In this document: positions 36,754-46,335 of the stretch, piece after piece
How the letters are laid out: each line of letters starts with the position of its first letter
Position numbering within the stretch: position 1 is the stretch's first letter
From: Abelmoschus esculentus
Lineage: Eukaryota; Streptophyta; Magnoliopsida; Malvales; Malvaceae
NCBI GenBank assembly: GCA_035048815.1
Contig: JAUCBN010000036.1
Coordinates: 9,930,001-9,994,000, forward strand
DNA length: 64,000 bases
Direction: 5' to 3'
Notes under the pieces: model-generated
The model's input: the letters and a program-made list of their open reading frames with translations, nothing else
Database searches by the model: none
What the model was told of the DNA's origin: nothing
Made by a program: the position numbers and the translations under genes

Positions 36754-37839
36754 ATGACAAGGGCAAACTCAAGCAACCCTCTGTATGATCTAGATCCAGA
36801 GATTGATCGCACACGTCAAAAGTTGAGAAGAGAAATCCAAGTAGTTATGGCAGATAACCCAGCTGAGCAAAACTTACCCGCTGGCAATGGAGGCCTTCCG
36901 TAGCCACCACTACCGTAGCAGCTCACTGTCAGAGATTTCCTGGAAGAGGATTTGATTGGGTTAAATCGTAGAGTTGTCATACTAGAAATCGAAGCAGCCC
37001 ACTTTGAACTAAAACCTATCATGTTCAATATGCTCAATACTATTGGATAGTTTGGTGGGTCTTTGACAGAAGTTGTCAGGAAACATCTCAAGTCATTAAT
37101 GGAGATCTGTAATTCCTTCAAAATCCAAGGAGTCCATGAAGATGTGTTGAGACTAATTGTTTCCCTATTCACTGAGGGATAGGGTAAAACCTTGTTAAAT
37201 AGCATTCCAGCAAGATCTATAGGATCTTGGAGTAAATTTTGCCGTTATTTCATTACACGTTTTAATCCTACTAATTTATATGATCGTATACGTAATAAAA
37301 TTACTTCTTTTCGACAGACAGATGATGAACCAATGTATGAGGCATGGGAGCGCTATAGGGAGCTACTACACAAGTGTCCTTTGCATGGATTTCCATTGTG
37401 GAAACAAGTGACCATGTTTTATAATGCTACCAATACCCCAACAAGGATGATGTTAGATGCCTCTGCCAATGGAACACTCCTTGAAAAAAAGCTAGAGGAA
37501 GCTATAGAGATTTTAAACCAATTCGCAAAGATTGATTTTCAATTTCATACATCTAGGCGAGGAGGAGTAAGACACCAAGCTATAGTGAATGAGTTGGAAA
37601 CTTCAGTGGCAGCACAATTGGCCTCTCTTACTAAGATGGTTCAGAACATGCAAATACAGCATAATACCCATGAGGTTAAGGCAATAGATTCTTTTTGTAA
37701 TTTATGTGGAGGTAACCACAGCTCTTCTAAATGTATGCAGAATCAAGAATCTAGCATTTATGTTGGAAACTACAATCGGAACAATATGATGTCCAACACA
37801 TACAATCCAGCATGGAAAAGGCATCCCAATTTCTCATAG
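36754..37839 (+). pseudogene. Athila-type gag, N-terminal and central part
   Basis: The frame opens at ATG 36754 (MTRANSSNPLYDLDPEIDRT). Four in-frame TAG codons interrupt it, at 36901, 36916, 37048 and 37180. From 37192 it is open and carries the gag core: SIGSWSKFCRYFITRFNPT, KITSFRQTDDEPMYEAWERY, LLHKCPLHGFPLW and the MLDASANGTLL segment. A zinc knuckle CNLCGGNHSSSKC lies at 37696-37734, followed by the SNTYNPAWKRHPNFS end typical of Athila. Capsid-type structural protein; dead here. The coding sequence continues after insertion E at about 41880. Confidence 0.92.
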
Positions 37840-38613
37840 AGTCATCCCAACAATGCTCTGAAACACAAGGAGCCAACTTCAGAATAGCTTATAAATGTAT
37901 GGAACACTCTTACAGTACTTAAAGGACTAAAGAATAGCTCCATGTCAGCTCACAAGTCCCACACGAGCTCAATGAAGCATAATTTAAAACGATGCCTTAA
38001 GAGATTCGGGTTAGCTCCCAATCACTCCTCACACTAGAAGAGAGTATAAGAAAGCTAATGGACCAACTCACTTTGCTAAAGGCAGCTTGGATTAGCTTAT
38101 TTCAGCTTCAAATTCTAGCTAAGTCTTTCAGCTAGATAGCTCAGTTCAATCCAGCACACTCTTAGCTCGATTAGCTCACCTCAACTCTAGCTATCACTTC
38201 TAGCTCAACACCCGAAGGTCACCTACCCTTCACCAAGCATCATGTCTTTCAATTATCCATATTGTGCACAAATATCATGGAGGGAAAGGAAAGTGGGCGC
38301 CAAAACAAAGAGATAGTACTTTTCATTGGACAGATTCATAATGGTCTAATTGTTTGCCATTTTCGAGCAGGATACAAACCTAAATGGGTTTTGGTGTGTT
38401 CATGAAAGTTATTCCTCTATCTCTTATCTTTCAAACGGATGTTGATTCACATCAATCTGATATCGAGAGCTCGAGATATGGCCAAATTGCTAAAGACAAT
38501 GCAGGTTGGACCGAGAAGTTATATCTTTTCGAATAGTTTTGGAGGAAGACACCATTAAAATGAATGGTTATCCGAATAGTTAAAGGCCATTTCGGCCAAA
38601 CCTCTTAGAAAAC

Positions 38614-38622
38614 TATAAATAG
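38614..38622 (+). promoter_or_regulatory. TATA-like element in E, left segment
   Basis: TATAAATAG in the context GAAAACTATAAATAGGACTT. The same context recurs in the right segment at 41324-41332, consistent with paired LTR promoters. Confidence 0.5.
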
Positions 38623-38733
38623 GACTTAAATTCATTTGTAAGTGACATGTTTGATCAATATAAAATTTCTTTGTGAGTTTACTCTCAAACTTGTTCTTTT
38701 TAGAACTATATCGATTTATCAAATCTATTATAT

Positions 38734-39174
38734 AGGTTTGTGGCGTCTCCTATCTTTTACATCCATACTTAAGATTCTAGGAACTTATTTCCTAAGGGTC
38801 TAAGTCCTATACCACCCTCAAAGCATGCTATAAGTTGGATTTATGCTTCATAGCATAAGTTCTACTTTTGTTACCTTTGAATACTATTTCTTTACCACCT
38901 TCTTTACATTCTATCCTAACCCATTCTTCCACCACCAAAATCGACTTCCCTAACCTTCACTATCATCTTTTCCATTTATTTTCCTAACCGAAACATCACA
39001 TACCTTCCCTTATCAATTACATATAAAACTTCTGCAGCCCTTTTTACATTAATTCACCAACTTTTCTTCATAAAACAACAAGGAAAGCATACGAGGATCA
39101 AGGCTTGCTTGCAATCACGGTCGAGACAATCAAAGCTTCTCTCTACAACAACCATCGGAGAGTTGGAGCATATC
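38734..39174 (+). repeat. Direct repeat in E, copy 1
   Basis: It starts AGGTTTGTGGCGTCTCC and runs through GCTTGCTTGCAATCACGG. It is repeated 849 bp downstream with about 90-95% identity by eye. No protein is encoded. Confidence 0.85.
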
Positions 39175-39582
39175 AAACGATATCAGAGTAAAGGAAGATT
39201 CCAGTAAGACTCCTTCTTTTGAATTTTCAGTTCTGAAAAAAAATAGTTTTCAAAATTTGCAAAAAAAAAGTTCAAAAAAAAAAAATCAAATTCACATTTG
39301 AAGTGAAGGCAAAAAGCACAAAACAAGCAAATGACCAACTCGGAGAAGTTCTTCAAGTTTGATTGTACATGATTGATTTGTAAGTAAGTTTTTTGGTAAC
39401 ATACTGTCTTTTTTTATTATTTCGTTTATTCTTATACCATTGTCATATTAATCCCTACACTTTTTTATTTTCCTTTTTCTTCTTCTTCTCTTTCTTTCTT
39501 TTCTTTAACCTAACCCTTATCTTGTAGTCAAAACGCCAACAACATCTATACTATTAGTTTTGACAGGTTTTGAGTTAGTTTT

Positions 39583-40025
39583 AGGTTTGTGGCGTCTCCT
39601 ATCTTTTCCATCCATACTTAAGATTCTAGGAACTTATTTCCTAAGGGTCTAAGTCCTATACCACCCTTAAAGCATACTATAAGTTGGGTTTATGCTTCAT
39701 AGCATAAGTTCTACTTTTGTTACCTTTGAATATTATTTCTTTACCACCTTCCATACATTTTATTTTAACCCTTTATTCCATCACCAAATCGACTTTCCTA
39801 TTCTTCAATATCATCTTTTCCATTTATTTCCCTAACCAAAACATCACATACCTTCTTCCCTTATCAATTACACATAAAACTTCCGCAACCCTCTTTACAC
39901 CAATTCATCAACTTTTCTTCATAAAACAACAAGGAAAGCATACGAAGATGAAGGCTTGCTTGCAATCACGGTTGGGACAATCAAAGCTTCTCTCTACAAC
40001 AACCATTGGAGAGTAGGAGCATATT
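39583..40025 (+). repeat. Direct repeat in E, copy 2
   Basis: Second copy of the 38734-39174 segment. The sequences after the two copies differ, but both are A-rich (AAAAAAAAGTTC and AAAAAGAAAGAAAG stretches). The open frame 39717-40016 is low-complexity and lies inside the repeat. Confidence 0.85.
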
Positions 40026-40771
40026 ATATGATAATCAAAGCTTTGGTGGAAGAAGCAAAGTGCAACAAAAAGCCTGTGCATGCAGTTGTAAGTGACTAAA
40101 CTTTGTCATTTTCAATTTTTGAGCAAAAAAAAGAAAGAAAGAAAAGAGAAAAGATAGTTAAAAAAAAGAACAAGAAAAGTTAGTTTCAAAAAAAGGAGAA
40201 AAAAAATTAGATTCAAAAGTACAAGATCAAGGGTGAGAAAAATATTGCAACATCATCTTGAACATCAAGCCGAGAAGCCATTCATATTCAAGATTTTGAT
40301 TGTTGGTGAAGGAAGGTTGTAAGTTTTCTTATCAAGTAAGTAATCCCGTTTTCATTTTTTTTGAACCTTTCTTTTCATCCTATTTCCTTTCTTCTGCTTT
40401 TAAAGTAACAATTTCAGCGATCCACAAGTACATTTTACTTGCCTAAGTCTTGAGTAAGTTCTTCTAAGAACTATACACGAGAGAAAAGAGTGGAAAAAAG
40501 CAAGAGAGTTGTAAGATCAGAAGAGGATATTAAAAGCCATTAAGTCCTAGAATGCAAACACGGAGAGAGCATAAGAGAATAATTTTTCCTTGGAGTGAAT
40601 TAGTGAGGCTTTGTTGGGAAATATATTGGGTAAGAATTAGTGCCTATATAGAGAAGGATGACCCGAGAAGATTGAATACATCACTTGGAAGGAGTGAAAA
40701 TTTGTCCACCTTAACAACAAGGAGGTGTCCATTAAAGAACAATTTCGATTTGAGGACAAATCGCCAAAAAC

Positions 40772-40792
40772 AAGTGGAGGATGATATGATCC
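40772..40792 (+). promoter_or_regulatory. Possible polypurine tract and LTR start in E
   Basis: AAGTGGAGGA followed by TGATATGATCC, just after TTTGAGGACAAATCG. This arrangement resembles the 3' untranslated end and LTR start of Ty3/gypsy elements. No matching start was found on the left side of E, so the assignment is tentative. Confidence 0.4.
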
Positions 40793-41879
40793 TAATCGGC
40801 ACCTATTTTCTCTATGGTTTAATAACATCATTGAAAATCTTCCAGACTGATTCTAAGGGAGTTTTACCTTACTTTATCTTCTATTATCTAATTTATGCAT
40901 TTTATAATTTGACAAGCATGCTTTTTGTATTTAAATGATGCTTCGTGATTGCATAACTACATCTTTATAATTATTATAAGACATTGTATTTTTAATATTG
41001 GCTAAACTATATTATTTTTAGCTCATTTTAACTTATTTACATTTGTTTCAGCTTAAACATTATTTGCCAATTTCGAGCGATATACAAAAATAGTTGGGTT
41101 TCGGTGTCTTCATGAAAGTTGTTCTCCCATGTCTTATCTTTCCAAAGCATGTTGAATCGCGTCAATTCAATATCAGGAGCTCGAGATATGGCTAAATTAC
41201 TGAAGATAGTGCAGGCTGGACCGAGAAATTACATTTTTTCGAATAGTTTTGGAGGGAGACACCATTCAAATGAATGGTTTTCCAAATAGTTAAAGGCCAT
41301 TTTGGCCAAACCCCTTAGAAAACTATAAATAGGACTTGAATTTCATTTTCTAAACACACCATTGAGATTATATAGAATTAGTTGTGAAATTTTTCTCTCG
41401 TTTTGTTCTTCTTAGAACTTTACCGACTTATCAAGTACTTTTGTATTTGTAGAGTCAACCCTTTTCTATCTATCTTGATACTTCTTGTTCTTTTAGTTTA
41501 ATATACTAAAAGTCTCAAAGTCCGTTTATCACCATCCCTTAAAGATAAGGTTCAATATTAGATTTTCTATAACCTAGTTTCTTCCTTGGGTATCTTTAAG
41601 ATACTATTTCCATTTCACCATTCCTTACATTTTATCTCATTCCATTCATCATTCTCAATCCTTTCTCATCCCCACAAAATGTCCTAAACATCCATTCACC
41701 CTTATCAACACCACACATCCTTCTGCTTCCATATCATTACCTAAATATTCCTTTCATTCCTTTCACCTATTTCATTTATTCCTTATCCTTAATTTTTATT
41801 TTGCAGCCACTTCTTGCGAGAGACTTGCTTCTTTCCGAGGTCCTACAATCAAAGTGTATTGTTTAGTATTATTAGCCAG

Positions 41880-42640
41880 ATCGACACATATCATCAGGTT
41901 TCCAGCATCCAGTGCAAATGCAACACCTGCCGCAGCAGCAGGCACAACAATCCCTGCCGCAGCAGTCGATGCTTCAGCAGTAGCCTACAAGTTCCCTGAA
42001 AAATTCTCTTAAGGCCTTTATGATGAAAATAGAATCTTACATGGCAGAGAATAGTAACTTCATTAAAAGAATTGATGCATTCATAAACAGAACTGAGATG
42101 AGGTTGCAAAATCAAGAGGCAACAACTAAATCACTGAAAACTCAGGTTGGGCAGTTTGCTAAAAATCTAAACACTAGACCACGAGGATTACCCTGCAATA
42201 CTGAAGTTGCTAAGGGAATGGGCCATGAGCAATGCAAGACAATTACTACTAGGAGTGACCTACAACTTAAGGAGATGTTTGGAAACGCAACAGATAAAGT
42301 CCCACTAGTGGAACAAGAAGAATCAGATAAGTAGGACTTAGATACTAAACTAAAAGATCATTCCACAAAAATTATAGTAGAAGGCCCTGCCTCGACAGAG
42401 AAATTAGCAATCCCTCAACAAGCTACCGAGACAGCAGGAATACTAGTGGTACCAGTTAATAAATTTTAAACTAATGAGACACTAGAGGAGATGCGACCAC
42501 CACCACCTTTCTCACAAAGGTTAAAAAGGCATAAACAAGACTATCAATTTAAAAAATTCTTAGACATCCTAAAGCAAGTTCACATTAACTTGCCATTTGT
42601 TTAAGCAATAGAATAGATACTAAACTATGCCAAATTCTTA
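41880..42640 (+). pseudogene. Athila-type gag C-terminal part
   Basis: It resumes in a glutamine-rich segment (GFQHPVQMQHLPQQQAQQ). The coiled region follows at 42020-42334 (MMKIESYMAENSNFIKRIDA, FINRTEMRLQNQEATTKSLK, QVGQFAKNLNTRP), as in the C-terminal third of Athila Gag. Stops occur at 42332, 42466 and 42602. It leads in the same frame into PPPPFSQRLKRHKQDYQF and FKKFLDILKQVHINLPF, the usual link to protease. Confidence 0.88.
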
Positions 42641-43310
42641 AAAGACATTGTGTCTAAAAGAAAAAGACTTGGTGTGTTTGAAACAGTGGCTGCAACTGAA
42701 GGATGCATGGCAATGCTTCATAATCACATGCCTCCTAAATTGAAGGATCCTGGATGTTTTATTATACCTTGTGCGATAGAAAACCACTTCAAAGGAAAGG
42801 CCTTATGTAACCTTAGAGCAAGTATAAATTTGATGCCTAAATCTATCTTCCAAAATCTTGGAATATGAAGGGAAAAACCTACAATAGTGATGCTCCAATT
42901 GGCGGATAGATCGTATGTGCAACCTAAAAGAAAGATCGAGGACATATTGGTAAAGATGGATAAATTTATTTTTCCAGTTGACTTTCTTGTTCTTGATTGT
43001 GAAGCAGATGACAATGCATTGATCATATTGGGGAGACCTTTTCTAGATATTGGATGCACTCTTATAGATACGGAAAGAGGAGAATTGACAATAAGGGTTA
43101 ACAACCAGCAAATCAAACTCAATGCTTTGAAAAGACATGATGATCCAAAGGAATGCCAAGTTATCCATACCACAGATGCAGGCAGCAAAATATCCTATCT
43201 CAGAAATCACTACCCCGGCAGTACGCTCGGCAATGCTATGGATGATAGTTACAACAGAGTCCTAGATATTGTTGAAACACCAGAGGTGGATAAAAATAAT
43301 TGGAAAATAC
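42641..43310 (+). pseudogene. Athila protease remnant
   Basis: Same frame as the preceding gag. It reads KRKRLGVFETVAATEGCMAM, HMPPKLKDPGCFIIPCAIEN, then LCNLRASINLMPKSIF, a stop at 42866, then LQLADRSYVQPKRKIEDILV, KMDKFIFPVDFLVLDCE and IILGRPFLDIGCTLID. This is an aspartic protease of the Athila type. The active-site motif, normally with Asp and Gly (DLGAS), reads NLRAS, so catalysis would be lost even without the stops. Confidence 0.9.
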
Positions 43311-43501
43311 ACTTTCCAGGCAAACTCAAGTTCAGATGTTCAGAACCACATGGTGCAATAATGATCAAATCACAAAGGGATGAGCATGAATCCAAAGTGA
43401 ATGGTCAACGGTTGAAGCACTATTATGGCCAACACGAGATGAGAACTATAGAGACCATCACTTTAGGAGATGCACTTACATGCATTCTTATCGTTAATTA
43501 A
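43311..43501 (+). pseudogene. Athila integrase C-terminal end fused to protease
   Basis: In the same open frame as the protease tail, the text changes to FPGKLKFRCSE, PHGAIMIKSQ and KVNGQRLKHYYG, then a stop at 43499-43501. These motifs belong to the last part of Athila pol. Everything between, meaning RT, RNase H and the integrase zinc and catalytic domains, is absent. The frame stays open across the junction (204 codons from 42887). Confidence 0.82.
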
Positions 43502-44577
43502 TTCTTTTATCTTATCTTTATTTTATCGCACTTTAGGAGTAATTTTAGTTTAGATTTCTACTATTTTAATCTTTTCTTGTAGTTTATTTTAGGACAAGGA
43601 TCAAGGTGAATCCGTTCAAAGCAGCAAGGCCTCGAAAACTGATTGTTACCAGCAGCTCTTCGGAGTCCATTTAATTTCTATACTTTTATGCTGCCTTTAT
43701 ATCTTTATTTGTGTCATTTTCTTGTTCTATTTCTTGTTGTGTGCCATTAATATAAGCATTGAGGACAATGCTTGGTTCGAGTTTTTGGTGTAGGTTCACG
43801 ACTGAGGCAACTCACTACCGCGACCTTGCCATGAAAGGAAGTATTTAAGTTGTTTTTGAAAAAATAATTATGTCCACCATCTTACTTGAAATATTGTCTA
43901 TACTTTAGCACTATCCTACATCAGTATTACCTTAGTTTATCCTTTTTAGGCTATAGAAATCTTTCTCCTTACCATGGTTAGATCCTGTTTAGAAGGCTTA
44001 ACTTTAGCATACTTATGGAAGAAAACCTAGAACATTGCTATAAGATTGATCCAGAAAACACTTTTGGGACTTGTTGGATTATAGGAATTCTTTTAATGAA
44101 CTTAGGTGATAAAGACTCAGATTTTTGGAAATATTGACTAGAGGTGCCCATTACCGGCTCTAGGAACCACTCTTCTTCATGGTAGAGGTGCTTGAAATTG
44201 GCTCTAGTATGGTAAATAGAGAGAGTGAAAAAAAAAACAGAATCTTGACGAGAAAACATAATCCTTGAGGTGCCCGAAATTGGCTCAAGAAATTGTTGTT
44301 TAAAGAAGAGAACATTAGTTCCAAGTCTACTTGTCTTGAACTTAGAGTTTGTCTAAGAAAGCCTTTAATCAAACTTGTCTACAAAAACGCACACACTAAA
44401 AAAATATTATAGCTTGATTCCGAGTAAATCCTTGGGTAACCGAAAGGTTAAGGCTTTAGAATAAGCATAGTTATGTTAGGGAGAATAGATGAAAACGTAA
44501 GACCAAGAGAGAATAAGTTTTAGCAAATTGATGGTTTGTATTGCTGGAGGAAAAGCAATAGTTCGAGTTTGGGGGTG
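43502..44577 (+). other. Athila 3' untranslated region and polypurine tract
   Basis: Non-coding. It contains TTGAGGACAATGC at 43759-43771, a phrase common downstream of pol in Athila/Tat elements, and ends in GAGTTTGGGGGTG (44565-44577), the probable polypurine tract directly before the LTR. Three imperfect GAGGTGCCC-type stretches occur near 44150-44270. No env-like frame is recognisable. Confidence 0.75.
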
Positions 44578-45951
44578 TGATAAGTGCTCAATTCACTATC
44601 ACTTTTTAAACCTTTCAGGGTCAATAATCACTTAATGTACACCTACTTGGACTAATGCATGAACTTAATGTGATATATTTAGGTACTTTGCTTTTTTGAC
44701 TTATAAAGATGATATTTATAGAAAATGCAATCTTTACGGCACCTTTTTCCATTTGCAGGTAGATTTGATGTCGCAGCAGCACCTGAAGGCCATGGCAGTA
44801 TCTGAATCCGCGACAGAACCTGAAGGAAAAGTACCGATATTGTAGGCTACCTTAAGAGAAAAATAAGGTGGATGTTTCTACACAAGCAGCACAAGGATCG
44901 AAGCTGGGAAGCGCGTAGAAAATCAAAGTCAAAGGCCACGCGGGAAAAAGTCCTTGTGGGAATAAACTTGAAAATAAAACAAATATTTTATTTCGGTACT
45001 TAACTCGTGCTTTACTCCAAGTTGTATTCCTACTTAAGAAAGGTTTGCCCTAGGCCAAGCCTATATAAACCATAGCCGCCCAAGGAAGAGAAACACATCG
45101 GATACTAGAGAGCCGAATTAGAGAATTCACCTTAGGTTTTAGAGTTTTTCTTTGTTTTTCATTATGTTCTAATTTCTTCTAGTCTTAGGTGAAAGTTGTA
45201 GAGTATTTGTGATAAGATATTGAACTTTGTTTTCTTGTTTCAATGCAACAAAATATCAAGGTTTGCTTATTCTTTACCATTCTTTGTTCTTACATTCAAG
45301 ATCGGGAGAGAAGTTTGTGAGAGACATATTTATCTAATATCGGGAGAGTTAGATTCACGAAAGGAGTAAGAATGGTATTTTTCTACTCGGAAAAAACTAA
45401 CACGGCCTAGGGATAGGTTAGAGTTTCAACGGCTAAAAGAAGTATGAGATTGGTTGGTGATTATAATTGACTCATGCCGGGAGGTATCATCAAGGACTAG
45501 TCATCAACAGTACTTTGACTTAGGGATAACTGGAGTCGTCAAAGGTCATTTTGCCGAATCTTGGTAAAGTCCACCCAAGAGCAAGGGATTGCCGCGACAA
45601 ACGTAGCTCATCACTATCCTGCAGTAAAACTACAGTGCTGCCGAGGCAGTGTTGTATTATTGCATTGGACAGAAACAAGTCAATTGAATCCACAATACAA
45701 CATAACTGGATCCTGAACACTTTCTTAATCTGCTTATTTTCTCATTATTTAGTTAGCTTTATTATTTAATTTATTTTGTTTACTCCTACCCAAAACATCT
45801 GTGTTTTTATTTTATTTTTTTTACAGAGCAAGAAGACAAAAGAAGGCACATTGAGTCTACGAATCCTTATGGAGACGATACACGATAATACTTATCACTT
45901 TATTACTTGCGACGTGTACTCTTGCACTTATGGCGCACTTTTTACATAATA
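44578..45951 (+). repeat. Second (middle) Athila LTR
   Basis: 1374 bp, starting TGATAAGTGCTCAATTC, with a TATA box at 45062-45068. It serves as the 3' LTR of the first internal region and the 5' LTR of the following truncated one, because a primer site and gag leader come next. Confidence 0.9.
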
Positions 45952-46335
45952 AGTTTTTGGCGCCGTTGCCGGGGATTGACAACTAAATTTTGTTTTCTTT
46001 ATTTTCTTGTTTTTAGTTATTTTTATTTTACTTCGGTTTTTTGGTGTATGACCAGGGCAAACCCAAGCAACCCTTTGTACGATCTAGATCCAGAGATTGA
46101 ACGCACACGTCAAAGGTTGAGAAGACGAATCCAAGAAGTTATGGCAGATAACCTAGCTGAGCAAAACTTACTCGTTAGCAATGGAGGCCTTCCACAGCCA
46201 CGACAGCGCGATAGCTCACTGTCAGAGATTTCTTAGAAGAGGATTTGAATGGGTTAAATCCTGGAGTTGCACAACAGAAATCGAAGCAGACCAGTTTGAA
46301 CTGAAACCTGTCATGTTAAATATGCTCAATACTAT
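45952..46335 (+). pseudogene. Second Athila internal start, truncated in gag
   Basis: It contains the tRNA-Asp primer site TGGCGCCGTTGCCGGGG (45958-45974), a leader matching 36675-36753, and gag from ATG 46048 (MTRANPSNPLYDLDPEIERT, then RIQEVMADNLAEQNLLVSNG). A frameshift leads to a stop at 46236. Nucleotide similarity to the first copy continues to ATGCTCAATACTATT at 46335 and then changes abruptly to satellite. This is the left end of a second element unit. Confidence 0.92.

Larger units (their letters stand above)
37890..41875 (+). mobile_element. Insertion E: unclassified LTR-element debris inside Athila gag
   Basis: About 4 kb separates the two halves of Athila gag; boundaries are approximate and I found no target duplication. 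It contains two diverged copies of a promoter-like segment (38353-38720 and 41069-41440; TTTCGAATAGTTTTGGAGG then AACTATAAATAGGACT) and a tandem duplication (38734-39174 and 39583-40025). A purine stretch followed by TGATATGATCC at 40772-40792 looks like a polypurine tract plus LTR start. No gag or pol domain is visible. It could be one old non-autonomous element or two merged ones. Confidence 0.6.
35275..45951 (+). mobile_element. Athila-type Ty3/gypsy element, defective and nested
   Basis: LTRs 35275-36651 and 44578-45951 flank an internal region with a tRNA-Asp primer site, an Athila-like gag, a protease remnant fused to the integrase end, and a polypurine tract. About 4 kb of other LTR-element debris (E) interrupts gag. 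RT, RNase H and the integrase core are missing. The LTRs differ at about 10% in the first 200 bp by eye, so this is older than A or B. The left flank is satellite, ending ATACG at 35270-35274. The right LTR is followed not by flank but by a second internal start. Confidence 0.9.

Noticed and set aside
40552..40938. 128-codon frame beginning MQTRRE
   Set aside because: It runs across the purine tract and the apparent LTR start at 40782 and has no recognisable domain; at most the first part could be an element leader protein.
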